NCBI RefSeq assembly: GCF_024166365.1 | Contig: NC_064820.1 | Location: 49,825,501 to 49,889,500 of the forward strand | DNA length: 64,000 nucleotides | Direction: 5' to 3' | Source of the DNA: Elephas maximus indicus | Taxonomy: Eukaryota > Chordata > Mammalia > Proboscidea > Elephantidae | In this document: positions 12,368 to 23,588 of the stretch, one piece after another | Layout: each line of letters starts with the position of its first letter | Position numbering within the stretch: the stretch's first letter is position 1 | Program-made: the position numbers and the translations under genes | The notes under the pieces: model-generated | The model's database searches: none | Seen by the model: the letters and a program-made list of their open reading frames with translations, nothing else | Told to the model about the DNA's origin: nothing

Positions 12368-12560
12368 CTAATAAGGAGTTCTATGACCAGATGTTTCATG
12401 TGTCCCCTGCTGTTCCCCTTTACTGGTCCTCTTGCTGTGGTGACTCTTCTTATGGCAAATGTTGCCTTTAGCATTTTTCTTGACTGCTTGTGCTTTCATC
12501 CACTGCTTAACAGTATGGCTGTGCGGGCTGGCACAGATTCTTCTGCGCCTGACATGGAGA
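12368..12560 (-). CDS. CCL28: CCL28 exon 3 (C-terminal half and stop)
   Basis: After a TTTTTTGTCAG acceptor this exon completes Ile64 and encodes residues 65-127, with TAG at 12370-12368. It holds the last two cysteines, ICASP (73) and GNICHKK (99). It also has the TVKQWMK segment that begins the chemokine C-terminal helix, and a long Lys/His/Arg-rich tail ending in RTPY. In CCL28 orthologs such a tail is linked to antimicrobial activity. The joined frame is 64+127+193 = 384 nt, that is 127 residues plus stop, the same length as human CCL28 as I remember it. All six cysteines of the CCL28 pattern are present, so the gene looks intact. An L1 fragment is inserted 77 nt upstream of this acceptor, in intron 2. 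Confidence 0.96.
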
Positions 12561-12637
12561 CTGACAAAAAAGGGAACAAAAAATTACTGATAGAAAACAC
12601 AAATCAAATAAAAACATAGTGACTTACAGGCAGTTCC

Positions 12638-14141
12638 TGGAGGCGGAGCCACGATGGCAGAATAGGCAGATGCTTCCGGCAAGCCCTCTTACAACAAAGA
12701 CCCAAAAAAACAAGTGAAACGAGTATATTTATAACAAGCTAGGAGCCCTGAACATCAAAGGCAAGCTTCAAAAAGAAACTGAGGGGCAGGGGGAGGAAGA
12801 GATGGTTCATAAACAGAGAGGAGTTACCGTAACTGAATCGTGGGGAGCCCTCAGGCACCATTCCCGGAGCGGCCACAGCAGGCTGGTACTAGCATTTGGC
12901 TGCAGTTTCCTCAGGGAGAAGCAGCCAGCCACACAGCCTACTCACACCTCCAGAACCAGAGAAGAACTGTGCTCTGGGCAAAAGCTAAGTATTTACGTAT
13001 ATTTTACCGCATGCCCCCCACCCCAAGGCGGCTTCAGCAGCTGATTTCCCTGGGCCCAAGATAGGCACTGTTAAGTGCCTAGAGCCATCCTCCCAGCCTT
13101 GGAGAAGGAATAAATTTGCAATTGGGGGAAAAGATAATTTGCCAGCTCCACTAACTGGGGGAGCTCAGGACAGAAGCGGCTCCTGTCCAGGCATAAGCGG
13201 TCAGTGGACTTTGAGTACATTTTCCCTCTGCATGGACCTGTGTGGGCCTATTTCAGGAGAATAGGCCCTTGATGGCAGACTCCAATCGTTTCAGCTATGC
13301 AGCAGAGAGGTGGGTATTTGATGTTTGACATCGCCTTGCCCATTAAACAGGGTCCTCACCTACCCACATCAGGGGCCTAAGGACTAGTGGCTCCACTCAG
13401 GTCACCCAGCCACCCGCGGCAGGAGTCCAAGGATAACCAGTTCCTCCCAGTCCTCACAACCAAAAGCATTGGCTGCCCATGGTCCGTGTGCAGAACCCAC
13501 CCACCTGTACACTCTAGGGAACAGGGACACGCTTTCCTCAGAGACACGTGGGAGATGATTCTCAGCCCCACCCTTGTTCAGAGTGTGACCCCCTGCTGCA
13601 ACCAGATACTACCAATCACCCCTGCCCCTCTAAGAGTGTAGGACAGAGCCTGTACCACACAGTTGATGATCAGCTACCTGGAAACCTGAGCTGAATTCAT
13701 ATAAGTGAATGGACTCCTAGACTGATATACCTGATAACAGCTCTAGCCATCTGGGGCAGGACTTCAGAGCTCCAGAGGTGAAAATAATCAAGCTGGCTCA
13801 CTCAAGCAACCCATATGGGCATATCAAAACAAAACAAAGCAAGAAGCTACGACACAGTAAGCAAACATAAAATAAACTAATACAATAACTTATAGATGGC
13901 TCAGAAATAACAGTCAACATCAAGTCACATAAAGAAACAGGCCATGATTGCCTCAACAAGTTCTCAGAACAAAGAATCCAGGGATCTTCTAGATGAAAGT
14001 ACATTCCTGGAATTACCAGAGGCAGAATATAAAAGATTAATATACAGAACCCTTCAAGACATCAGGAAGGAAATGAGGCAATACACAGAACAAGCCAAGG
14101 AACACACAGATAAAGCAGTTGAAGAAATTGAAATGATTATT
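12638..14141 (+). mobile_element. L1 5' UTR plus start of ORF1, truncated at the 3' side
   Basis: It begins GGAGGCGGAGCCACGATGGC, a typical L1 5' UTR start, and runs through a GC-rich UTR into an ORF1-like frame. The fragment stops abruptly in ORF1 with no poly(A). Perfect 11-bp repeats CAGGCAGTTCC flank it (12627-12637 and 14142-14152). It lies 77 nt upstream of the CCL28 exon 3 acceptor, antisense to the gene. Confidence 0.75.
13944..14141 (+). pseudogene. L1 ORF1 N-terminal fragment
   Basis: A frame of about 66 codons begins MIASTSSQNKESRDLLD and continues with a charged helical stretch (LPEAEYKRLIYRTLQDIR), as expected for L1 ORF1 N-termini. It is cut by the element end. Low-confidence identification, from position after an L1 5' UTR. 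Confidence 0.55.
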
Positions 14142-14271
14142 CAGGCAGTTCCCACTCTCGGACTCTGTGTATTCTTAGAGACTGAATCCTAAAGCTGAGG
14201 ACCATGTGGTTAAAAATTGACCTTACATACATCATTGCCTGTGGTTCCTTAGACATCAGCAAAAAGTATTA

Positions 14272-14393
14272 AAAGAGAGAGAGAGAGGAGGAGAAGGAAA
14301 AGGGAGGAGGAGGAAGAGGAACAGAGGAATAAGAAAGAGGAGAAAGAGAAGGAACAGAAGAAGAGGAAGAAGGAAAAAAAGAAACATGTGAAA
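14272..14393 (+). repeat. Polypurine (GA-rich) tract
   Basis: About 120 bases consist almost only of A and G, rich in GAGGAG and GAAGAG units. A target for the next L1 insertion lies at its edge. Confidence 0.9.
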
Positions 14394-14408
14394 ATAATTC
14401 TCTTCCCT

Positions 14409-15393
14409 ACCAGCACAACCTGTCCAAGGCAAGGTCATGGAAGCTCCTTAAACACATTCAAGCTCCCTGAGGGACCAAATTACTGGGCTGAGGGCTGTGG
14501 GCACCATGGTCTCAGGGAACATCTAGCTCAATTGACATAACATAATTTATAAAGAAAATGTTCTATATTCTACTTTGATGAGCAGCGTCAGAGATCTTAA
14601 AAGCTTGAGTGGCCATCTAAAATACTCCAGTAGTCTTGCCCCATCTGGAGCAAGAGAGAATGAAGAAAACCAAAGACACAAGGGAAAGATTAGTCCAAAG
14701 AACTAATGGATCACAAATACCACAGCCTCTACCAGACTGAGCCCAGCACAACTAGATGGTACCTGGCTACCACCACCGACTACTCTGACGGGGATCACAG
14801 TAAAGGGTCCCAGACAGAGCTGTAGAACAGAATTCTAACTCAAAAAAAAAAAAAAAGACCAGAGTTACTGGTCTGACAGAGACTGGAGAAACCCTGAGAC
14901 TATGGCCCCCAGGCACCCTTATAACTCAGTAATGAAGTCACTCCTGAGGTTCACGCTGCAGCCAAAGATTAGAGAGGCCCATAAAACAAAATGAGACTAA
15001 CTGGGCGCACCAGACCAGGGGCAAGGACAAAAAGGCATGAGGGGACAGGAAAGATGGTAGTGGGGAGCCCAAGGTCGAAAAGCGGTGAGTGTTGACATGT
15101 TGTTGGATTGGCAACCACTGTCACAAAACAATAAATAAACAAATTGTTTAATGAAAAACTAGTTTGCTCTGTAAACCTTCATCTAAACCAAAAACTGAAC
15201 CCATTGCCATCGAGTCAATTCCGACTCATAGCGACCCTATAGGACAGAGTAGAACTGCCCCATAGAGTTTGCAAGGAGCGCCTGGTGGATTTGAACTGCT
15301 GACCGCTTTGTTAGCAGCCGTAGCACTTAACCACTACATCACCAGGGTTTCCCTTCATCTAAAGTACAATTTTAAAAAAATTGAAAAAAAAAT
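14409..15393 (+). mobile_element. L1 3' UTR fragment with poly(A), containing an AfroSINE
   Basis: This is a 5'-truncated L1 insertion with perfect 14-bp target duplications TAATTCTCTTCCCT (14395-14408 and 15394-15407). It shares its end (CTCTGTAAACCTTCATCTAAA) with the copy at 32408-32694. Confidence 0.85.
15188..15351 (-). mobile_element. AfroSINE nested in L1 3' UTR
   Basis: Complete short-form AfroSINE with a perfect 12-bp target duplication CCTTCATCTAAA (15176-15187 and 15352-15363). Confidence 0.95.
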
Positions 15394-15407
15394 TAATTCT
15401 CTTCCCT

Positions 15408-15680
15408 GGCTCCAAGTTCCATCCAACGAAATCAATACATTCCTCACTGCCCATCTCAAATACATCCTCCTCCATAAGATTTTCCCAGGTCCTCTCAGCT
15501 AAACACTTTTTTTCCTTTGAGCCTTTATGATGCTGGTTGCCTCTCTTCTAGCACTTAGCTTACTCTGTCTTTTGATTACTTGTCTCACTCCTTCTATAGA
15601 AGTTATGCTCCTTGAAGGACGAATGATCCGGAAGTGTCTTGAAAACGCTCTGTCCACAGTAGGAATTCAGTAATTAGTTG
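15408..15680 (+). mobile_element. L2 LINE 3' fragment
   Basis: Diverged L2 3' end: CATCCTCCTCCATAAGATTT ... AAGTTATGCTCCTTGAAGGA ... GTAGGAATTCAGTAA. Confidence 0.6.
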
Positions 15681-15783
15681 TAGATATGAAGAGAAAATGG
15701 TTCAAAATAAGGACAGGCTGGTTTTGTTTTCAATAAAACAGCCAACTAAAACATTCTATGTATTTGTTAACATTTAACAGCTC

Positions 15784-15935
15784 TTAAGAGCTCAGCTGCT
15801 AACCAAAAGGTCAGCAGTTCGAATCCACCAGCCGCTCCCTGGAAACCCAATAGGGCCGTTCTACTCTCTCCTATAGGGTCGCTATGAGTTGGAATCGACT
15901 CGACGGCAATGGATTTGGTTTAGTTTTTTTTATAC
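15784..15935 (+). mobile_element. AfroSINE, slightly 5'-truncated
   Basis: It has a B-box-like AGTTCGAATCC and the tail GGGTCGCTATGAGTTGGAAT. The first bases of the tRNA head are missing. Confidence 0.9.
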
Positions 15936-16287
15936 CACATCTCGGAATATGTTTGCATTTTCATTGGGTTGGCAGGACCCTAGAGCAGCATCCACAGGTT
16001 CTGGTAACTGGAAGAATTTGTTACAAAAGATATGGCTTTTAATTCCCCCATCAGGTGCTATTCAGCTCTTAAATCCGCCGACTGTACATACACAATATTT
16101 CTGTGTCCCACTAAATGGAAACCTCTGACCACATTATGGAGAGTTGTGACTCCTGAGAAACGACGAGGCAAATTCTTTTTTCCACACAAGGATAGGTAGA
16201 GACAGCCTGATGGACCTAAAGGAGTGATCCTGCCATAGAAATTATATCTCTGATTGTTCCCTGAACTCTTGTTTCTTCGTCTGTTCA
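15936..16287. other. Nothing recognised
   Basis: Intron sequence between a SINE and the direct repeat at 16288. No coding region recognised. Confidence 0.4.
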
Positions 16288-16373
16288 CATGCATACTCTT
16301 TAGTAAAACAATTTAAAAACAAGAAAACCTTTATGGTTATGTTGAATGTCAGAAAACGGGAAACACAACAGCC
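16288..16373 (+). repeat. Direct repeat, copy 1 of 2
   Basis: An 86-bp unit starting CATGCATACTCTTTAGTAAA is repeated with small gaps at 17293-17369. Family not recognised. Confidence 0.75.
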
Positions 16374-16409
16374 CTTCACAACCATCTTTGAAAAAATACT
16401 CAAGCCTCC

Positions 16410-16876
16410 TGTCTTAGTCATCTAGTGCTACTATAAAAGAAATACCACAAACGGATGGCTTTAACAATCAGAAATTTATCTCTTCACAGAAAAGTAGGCT
16501 AAAAGTCCAAATTCAGGGTGTCAGCCCCAGGGGAAGGCTTTCTCTCTGTCTGTCAGCTTTCTTATCAATCATTCCCCAGACTAGGAGCTTCTATGTGCAG
16601 GGACCCCAGGTGCTCTGCTACCAGTACTTCTTTCTGTGTACTTCCCTTTCCTTTTTATCTCTTGAGAGATAAAAGGTGGTTCAGGCCACACCCCAGGGAA
16701 ACTCCCTTTATATTGGATCAGGAATGTGACCTGGGTAAGGGTGTTACAATCCCACCCTAATCCTCTTTAACATAAAATTACAATCACAAAATGGAAGATA
16801 GCCATACATACTGGGAATCATGGCCCAGCCAAATTGATTCACACATTTTGTGGGGGACATAATTCAATCCGTGACA
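16410..16876 (-). mobile_element. MaLR-type solo LTR
   Basis: It runs from TGTCTTAGTCATC to ATCCGTGACA, with perfect 5-bp target duplications CCTCC (16405-16409 and 16877-16881). It belongs to the subtype with the block AACACCCTTACCCAGGTCAC (read on its own strand). Confidence 0.92.
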
Positions 16877-16881
16877 CCTCC

Positions 16882-17292
16882 CAAATAACCCTGCATTTTC
16901 CTCCCAACAGATAACGTCTATATCATTCAAGACATCTCAGCCTATGCCCAAGATAAACAACTTTGCATTGTGTTTCAGCTTAGAAGCAGCCAGATGCTCC
17001 TTAATGAAGTCACTGTAGAAGGGTTCAGATAAGTAAACTGCATCACACATCAATAATTACAAGGATCATTTATAGTGTGTGAAATAAAAGACCTATTTCT
17101 AAGCAGAAAGAAACAGAAAAGAGATCCAGTAAGTTCACTGTAAGTTTATTTGTATTAATTAATTATAATAACAGATGCTATTGGGAATTATATTTCAAAT
17201 CTTAGCCATGTTTTCTGAATCTAAAATACTTGTCTCAAATCTTAAAGTCTTTACACATAGGGTTAAGGGACTACATTTTGGATAAGTAAAGA
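16882..17292. other. Nothing recognised
   Basis: AT-rich intron sequence without a recognised repeat or coding region. Confidence 0.4.
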
Positions 17293-17369
17293 CATGCATG
17301 CTCTATAGTAAAACTATTTAAAAACAAGAGAAACTTTATGTTGACTGTCAAGAAACCAGAAACACAGCC
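17293..17369 (+). repeat. Direct repeat, copy 2 of 2
   Basis: Second copy of the unit at 16288-16373 (starts CATGCATGCTCTATAGTAAA), about 1 kb downstream in the same orientation. Confidence 0.75.
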
Positions 17370-17412
17370 GAGAGGATCCATTACTTATGATAAAAAAAAA
17401 ATATTACATAGT

Positions 17413-17933
17413 TGTCACGGGTTGAATTGTGTTCCCCCAAAATATCTGTCAACTTGTCTAGGCCATGATCCCCAGTATTGTGTGATTGCCCTCCATTTTG
17501 TCGACTGATGTGATTTTCATATGTGTTGTAAATCCTATCTCTACGATGTTAATGAGAAGGGATTATTGGCAGTTATGTTGTTGAGGCAGGACTCAATCTA
17601 CAAGGTTAGGTTGTGCCTTAAGCCAATTTCTTTTGAGATATAAAAAAGAGAAGCAAGCAGAGACCTGGGGACCTCATACCCGCAAGAAAGCAGCACCAGG
17701 AGCAGAGCACGTCCTTTGGACCTGAGATTCCTGCACTGAGAAGCTCCTAGACCAAGGGAAGATTGATGACAAGGACCTTCCCCCAGAACCAATAGAGAGA
17801 GAAAGCCTTCCCCTGGAACTGGCACCCTGAATTCAGACTTCCAGCCTCCTGAACTGTGAGAGAATAAATTTCTCTTTGTTAAAGCCATCCACTTGTGGTA
17901 TTTTAGTTATAACAGCACTAGATAACTAAGACT
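17413..17933 (+). mobile_element. MaLR-type solo LTR
   Basis: It runs from TGTCACGGGTTGAATTGTG to ATAACTAAGA, flanked by ATAGT and GTAGT (4 of 5 match). It contains GAGATATAAAAAAGAG, a TATA-like box, and AATAAA near 17868. Confidence 0.9.
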
Positions 17934-17938
17934 GTAGT

Positions 17939-19149
17939 CAAATTTAATCTTGAGACCAGGATCCCAAATGCTCTGTATTTTTCAGCTTTCTTATCAGCAC
18001 AGAGAGGTTAATTTATAAACTTGTAGTTGAGTAAACTAAGTATTTTTAGGTCTAAGAGTTTGGCTTCGTAGTTTACCTTTAATTAAAATTGAGTTCTTCT
18101 CTAAATGAAGACTTGGGTTTCTCATCTTATTTTCCCTTATCAAAGTGAGGGCTTGGATCATTTCTGCTCCTGTATCTTTTAGATCTCTACCCCTCACCTG
18201 GTTATTGTGAAGAAACTGCTCTGAAAATCCTGTTACCAGTTGTATCCCTTTATAATCCTCAGAATCTGTCTCTTATACACTCACAGAAACTTCTAGTTCT
18301 TTCCCCACACCTCTCTGGGAGTCTCACAGGAGCATTGATGAGCTTTGAAGCCTCCTTTAGTCTGATGGGCCCCAGCCCAGTGAAGTGAAAAGAATTGAGA
18401 AGATCTGAGGACTTGGAGTTTCTGAGAGCAACCAGGGTAAACTCAGGCAGATATAGTTCAGCTATGTCAATGTGACACTGACATCCAGTTGTTTCCAAGT
18501 ACTTTGAATATTCTCTATCCATGAACTGGCTATGAATTTTTCACTCTTCAACTATTATCAAGAATATTAAGACTAAATAAAAGACATGTAGAAACTGAAT
18601 TAGGCATATACTAAGGGAGCTTTTTTCAAAGAAGTTGGGCATTCGAGGCACCCCTCAGAAGGCACCTCATTAGTTGTATATCCCTCAAATCGCTGCAGGT
18701 TGCACTGGTTCCCACTGACTAACCACCTGAGTCAATGGGTCCAGCATGGTTGCATGGACTGAGGAGATTCTAAGAGAGTTCTAAATGGTCTCCCTTCTCC
18801 CACATAGACACCAGTGTTTACCAAACATTTGGACCAGGAACTGGCTCCCTTCTCAGTCACTCATCTGACCCTGAGGGTGGTTTTTAAACTTTGTTAGATA
18901 GATCTCAGATGCTTTGAAGATCTTATAAAACCTACAGACCTTCTCAGCAGGAAAATGCTCACATGTTCATACACAAAGATTTCAGGGTGCTCACAGCCCC
19001 CTAATATGAAGCAATTCTATCCATGGAGCTCTAATAAACTCATCCTCTGAACTCCTAAGAACCCTTGTCTTGGATCCCTCTTAAAGGGAAAATATGTATC
19101 TCAAATCTGAGAATAGTTTGCAGAACCCAGCTGGATAAGGACTCCCCTG
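17939..19149. other. Nothing confidently recognised
   Basis: About 1.2 kb of intron 2. The stretch 18890-19075 resembles an ancient MER-type DNA transposon (GCTCACATGTTCATACACAAAGATTTCAGG), but I cannot name it. No coding region is supported. Confidence 0.35.
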
Positions 19150-19262
19150 GACACCCCAGGAGAGCAAGGTCTATTTTGTCAAAGCTGCATCCCCAGCACA
19201 TAGAAGGGTGGTTGGTACATAGTCATCAATCAAGAAACATTGGTTGAATTAACTGAATGGAA
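19150..19262 (+). mobile_element. L2 LINE 3' end
   Basis: Contains GCATCCCCAGCACATAGAAG and ACATTGGTTGAATTAACTGAATGG, the typical L2 terminus. Confidence 0.7.
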
Positions 19263-19276
19263 GACAAAGGTCCCCA

Positions 19277-19820
19277 GGCTGTGGGAAATTCCACTGCCTC
19301 AAGCAGCTTGCTTGGCACACCCCATAACTTTACATTAAAATCCCGGCTCCTTTGCTTGACTCGCCCCATAGCTTTACACTGAAGTCCTGATTCCCTCCTC
19401 CTTAACTGCTGCCCCAAACTAGAGGAAACTGGCAGAAACCAGTTAAAGTGCCATTTTGACATTCCGTATAACCTTTCAGCTCATTAAATACCTCATACAT
19501 AGAAACTTCTTTGCCTCTGGATAGAGTTTAGCTGCCATTTTCTGAACATGGGATGCATAAAGTTATATGTAAACCCCCTTGCACCTGTGTAGTATGATTA
19601 AGAATGTTGCTGATATAACTTGTATGAACTTGCTACTTGTAAACCCCTTAAAAGTAACCTTCCCCCTCACCCTTCCTGAGCAGTCTTGGTGGCAGTAGCC
19701 CCAACTGTTCCTTTCCTTGTGCAGTGAAATAAAGGTGGCTTTCTACTCTCACCACAGTCTCTCATTTATTAGCTAAGATGAGCCGCATCGAGCAGAACCT
19801 GAGGTTTCCACCTGGCAACA
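19277..19820 (+). mobile_element. Endogenous retroviral LTR, family 2
   Basis: LTR-like sequence with AATAAAGGTGGC as poly(A) signal (about 19728) and a distal GAACCTGAGGTTTCCACC. A related 5'-truncated copy lies at 25888-26160. Only the LTR is present; exact ends are uncertain. Confidence 0.6.
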
Positions 19821-20039
19821 TTTCAATAAACAAGGCTCCCAAATGACTCCAGGGAGCTCAGGCATGATTTAGGAAATAATACTGTAATCATTATTCCCTA
19901 TCCTTGAGCATAGAGATGTGACCCACCTGGGCTCACAAGGACTCACGAGGACACATCAACTGGGCCCTGAGATAAAGACAATAGATAGAATAATCTTCGA
20001 AAATATCTTCTAGAGAAACTGTCACTTAAGCTAGAACAC

Positions 20040-20475
20040 AGAAGACATCGCACTCTTATCTTTTTCTATTAGCGTTTAGTGAACAGAAAATCTGTTGGAC
20101 CAATGAAGACACTCCTGACTATTGGTTACTGAAAACTGCACCAATGATTGTTAAGAAAGACAATTCAAAATGTAGGATTACAGTTTCTAGCCAATTTGTG
20201 AAAAGGTAAAGCTTTCAATGGTTTTGCCTGTTTGTAATGTTAATATATACTGATGACTCTGTAACCTTCCTTGGACTCGGGCAGACATGGCTGTGGCAGC
20301 ATGCTTGTCCATTTTCCCATTCCTGCTTATTCTGTAATATTTCTTTAGACTCAGGCAGAAACAGCTCTAGTGACATGCTTGTCCACTTTCCACTTTTGCC
20401 TTTTTGAACATATGCCAAATAAAACTTTCTTTTTGCTTTACTAAACTTTGTGATTTCTTCCCCCTACAACAGGTA
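20040..20475 (+). mobile_element. Putative LTR with internal repeats
   Basis: It contains several ATTGG/CCAAT motifs, two imperfect copies of a unit of about 70 bp (about 20265-20332 and 20340-20400, each with ATGCTTGTCCA), and AATAAAACTTTC (about 20419) near the end. The layout suggests a U3-R-U5 LTR. No internal retroviral genes. Confidence 0.45.
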
Positions 20476-20639
20476 TATGCAACGGGCTTATTTGCAGCCC
20501 AAAGAAAGGGGCACCAACTGTTAAAAGTGTTAAAATCAGCTTGCCAGGGAGATGTCCAACATGATTTGAAGGTGCTGCAATGGAGTTTTGGGAGAGGGTT
20601 TTACGGTCAGGCACTATCGATTTTGAGAAATCTTGGAGG

Positions 20640-20815
20640 TCTACAGTGTTCTGAACTGAGACACCTGGGTTCACATCCTATTTCTGTCAAGCTTTAGCTA
20701 CGTGAGACCACATGAGCTACGTGATTTCTCCAGTCATAGCTTTTTCCTCTGTGGTACAGAGATCATTTATATCTATCTCACAGCATTGTTATCAGAATTC
20801 AATCATTTGCTAAAT
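20640..20815 (+). mobile_element. MIR relic
   Basis: MIR-like order: ACACCTGGGTTCACATCC ... TTTTCCTCTGTGGTACAG ... TATCTCACAGCATTGTTATC. Diverged. Confidence 0.6.
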
Positions 20816-21355
20816 GCCAATGTGCTCTAGATTTGAGAGCCTCAGTGGAGCTGGGGTAGGGCTGGGAGAGTTCACAATAAGCCAAGACCCAGAATCAAAT
20901 GAGAAATAGGACTGAATGTGTGCTTGGATTGAATGTTCCACTTGTGGCAGGTGCAGACATTCTTATACTTCTTTTGAGCCTTATAATATACTCCTGATGA
21001 AGTCGGAGAATAATATGATAGTAATCTATATACTTGCCTGGGAAAAGTTAAAGCCATGAAAGAACAAAGTCACCTTTGCTTTCCTTTTTCATTCAAAGGC
21101 TTCCTTGTTTTGCTTAGGAAAGTCATTAACATTTCCTGGTGCCAGAGAGCACTTAGTTCTTACCAGGCTCTCCACTGAAGCGGGGGAGGCTAATGTGGGG
21201 CTCTGGACCTCCCTGCAGAAAAAATTCACTCCAGGGTGCACTATTTCCTCTGCCCTCCCTAGTTTGATTGATTATTGGTGATACGTGGTGTGTTAGGCAA
21301 AGTCCTGGAGAAATAGTCACTGCAGGTTTAGACACCCATGCTGAAGAGCACTCAC
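20816..21355. other. Intron 2 next to exon 2, nothing recognised
   Basis: Non-repetitive sequence just downstream of the CCL28 exon 2 donor (minus strand). No additional exon was identified. Confidence 0.45.
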
Positions 21356-21482
21356 ATGACAGCGGCCAGGTCACAATCCCCATCGGCCCTCTGAATGCGA
21401 CACGTAGTCACTCTTTCCAGAAGCCTTCTGGAAATATGATGTGAAACTTCGGTGCAACAGCTGGAGGCAATGGGAAGTATGG
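21356..21482 (-). CDS. CCL28: CCL28 exon 2 (chemokine N-loop and CC motif)
   Basis: This 127-base exon follows a pyrimidine-rich acceptor ending in CAG at 21483-21485 and ends at a donor GTGAGT (21355-21350). With the last G of exon 1 it encodes residues 22-63 and the first two bases of codon 64. The frame starts A-ILPIASSCC, so the adjacent cysteines that define CC chemokines are residues 30 and 31. Further cysteines are at 49 and 58 (DGDCDLAAV). The intron after AT of an Ile codon (phase 2) is the usual CC chemokine exon 2/3 boundary. There are no stops or frameshifts. A young RTE LINE begins about 300 bp upstream in intron 1 (21781-23588). Confidence 0.96.
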
Positions 21483-21780
21483 CTGAAAGAAGAAAAGTAA
21501 GAAAATGTTAAACCTTACAGTTTATAGACCATTAACCTTGTTAAAATATGTGTTGGAATTCTAACCCCTATAACTGTGGAGGTAACCCTGTTTGGAAATA
21601 GGATTTCCTTTGTTACGTTAATGAAGACAAATCAGTGTAGGGTGTATCCTAAACCTAGTAACTCCTGAGTTATAAAAAAGATTAGACACAGAGATAAACA
21701 GACAGAGGAGAAGACAGATGTCCTATGAGGATAGTCCACACACCAAGGAACAAAGAAATGCACGGGGCTACTGACAAAGA

Positions 21781-23588
21781 GAAGATTTCAAAGGGCCTCT
21801 CGAGATGACAAAATAAAGTATTATAATGACATGTGCAAAGAGCTGGAGCTGGAAAACCAAAAGGGAAGAACACGCTCGGCGTTTCTCAAGCTGAAAGAAC
21901 TGAATAAAAAAGTCAAGCCTCGAGTTGCAATAGTGAAGGATTCCATGGGGAAAATATTAAATGACGCAGGAAGCATCAAAAGAAGATAGAAGGAATACAC
22001 AGAGTCATTATACCAAAAAGAATTAGTCGATATTCAACCATTTCAAGAGGTGGCATATGATCAGGAACCGATGGTACTGAAGGAAGAAGTCCACACTGCT
22101 CTGAAGGCATTGGTGAAAAACAAGGCTCCAGGAATTGATGGAATATCAATTGAGATGTTTCAACAAACAGATGCAGCGCTGGAGGTGCTCACTCGTCTAT
22201 GCCAAGAAATATGGAAGACAGCTTCCTGGCCAACTGACTGGAAGAGATCCATATTTGTGCCTATTCCCAAGAAAGGTGATCCAACCGAATGTGGAAATTA
22301 TAGAACAGTATCAATATCACACGCAAGCAAAATTTTGCTGAAGATCGTTCAAAAGTGGCTGCAGCAGTATATCAACAGGGAACTGCCAGAAATTCAGGTG
22401 GATTTCAGAAGAAGACGTGGAACCAGGGATATCATTGCTGATGTCAGATGGATCCTGGCTGAAAGCAGAGAATACCAGAAGGATGTTTACCTGTGCTTTA
22501 TTGACTATGCAAAGGCATTCGACTGTGTGGATCATAACAAACTATGGATAACACCGCGAAGAAAGGGAGTTCCAGAACACTTAATTGTGCTCATGAGGAA
22601 CCTTTACATAGATCAAGAGGCAGTTGTTCAGATAGAACAAGAGGATACTGATTGGTTTAAAGTCAGGAAAGTTGTGCATCAGGGTTGTATTCTTTCACCA
22701 TACCTATTTAATCTGTATCCTGAACAAATAATACGAGAAGCTGGACTATATGAAGAAGAACTGGGCAACAGGATTGGAGGAAGACTCATTAACAACCTGC
22801 GTTATGCAGATGACACAATCTTGCTTGGTGAAAGTGAAGAGGACTTGAAGCACTTACTAATGAAGATCAAAGACCACAGCCTTTAGTACGGATTACGCCT
22901 CAACATAAAGAAAACAAAAATCCTCACAAATGGACCAATGAGCAACATCATGATAAATGGAGAAAAGATTGAAGTTGTCAAGGATTTCATTTTACTTGGA
23001 TCCACAATCAACAGCCATGGGAGCACAGTCAAGAAATCCAAAGACGCATTGCATTGGGCAAATCTGCAGCAAAGGGCCTCTTCAAAGTTTTGAAGAGCAA
23101 AGATGTCACCCTGAAGACTAAGGTGCGCCTGACCCAAGCCATGGTATTTTCAATTGCATCATATGCATGTGAAAGCTGGACAATGAATAAGGAAGACCAA
23201 AGAAGAGTTGACGCCTTTGAATTGTGGTATTGGCAAAGAATATTGAATATACCTTGGACTGCCAAAAGAATGAACAAATCTGTCTTAGAAGAAGTACAAC
23301 CAGAATGCTCCTTAAAAACAAGGATGGCGAGACTGCGTCTTACATACTTTGGACATGTTGTCAGGAGGGATCAGTCCCTGGAGAAGGACATCATGCTTGG
23401 CAGAGGACAGGGTCAGCAGAAAAGAGGAAGACCCTCAATGAGGTGGATTGACACAGTGGCTGCAACAATAAGCTCGAGCATAACAACGATTGTGAGGATG
23501 GCTCAGGACCAGGCAGTGTTTCGTTCTGTTGTGCATAGGGTCGCTATGAGTCGGAACCGACTCTACGGCACCTAACAACAACAACAAC
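21781..23588 (+). mobile_element. RTE LINE copy C, 5'-truncated, best preserved
   Basis: 1.8-kb insertion with perfect 11-bp target duplications ACTGACAAAGA (21770-21780 and 23589-23599) inside an LTR. It ends CGGCACCTAACAACAACAAC. It is antisense to CCL28, about 300 bp upstream of exon 2 in intron 1. Confidence 0.96.
22050..23575 (+). pseudogene. RTE reverse transcriptase, nearly intact (copy C)
   Basis: A 278-codon frame (22050-22886) covers most of the RT. KAPGIDG is at residues 25-31, FIDYAKAFD at 150-158 (catalytic Asp152), the QGxxLSPYLF box at 211-220 and YADD at 252-255. A single CAG-to-TAG change (22884) ends it. After a small frameshift, a 173-codon frame (23054-23575) holds the C-terminal domain, with YACESWTMNKED and RRGRPSMRWID. 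The endonuclease domain is lost by 5' truncation. Confidence 0.93.

Noticed and set aside
12802-13064. Open frames in the L1 5' UTR as genes
   Set aside because: Short, overlapping in several frames and within a GC-rich L1 5' UTR.
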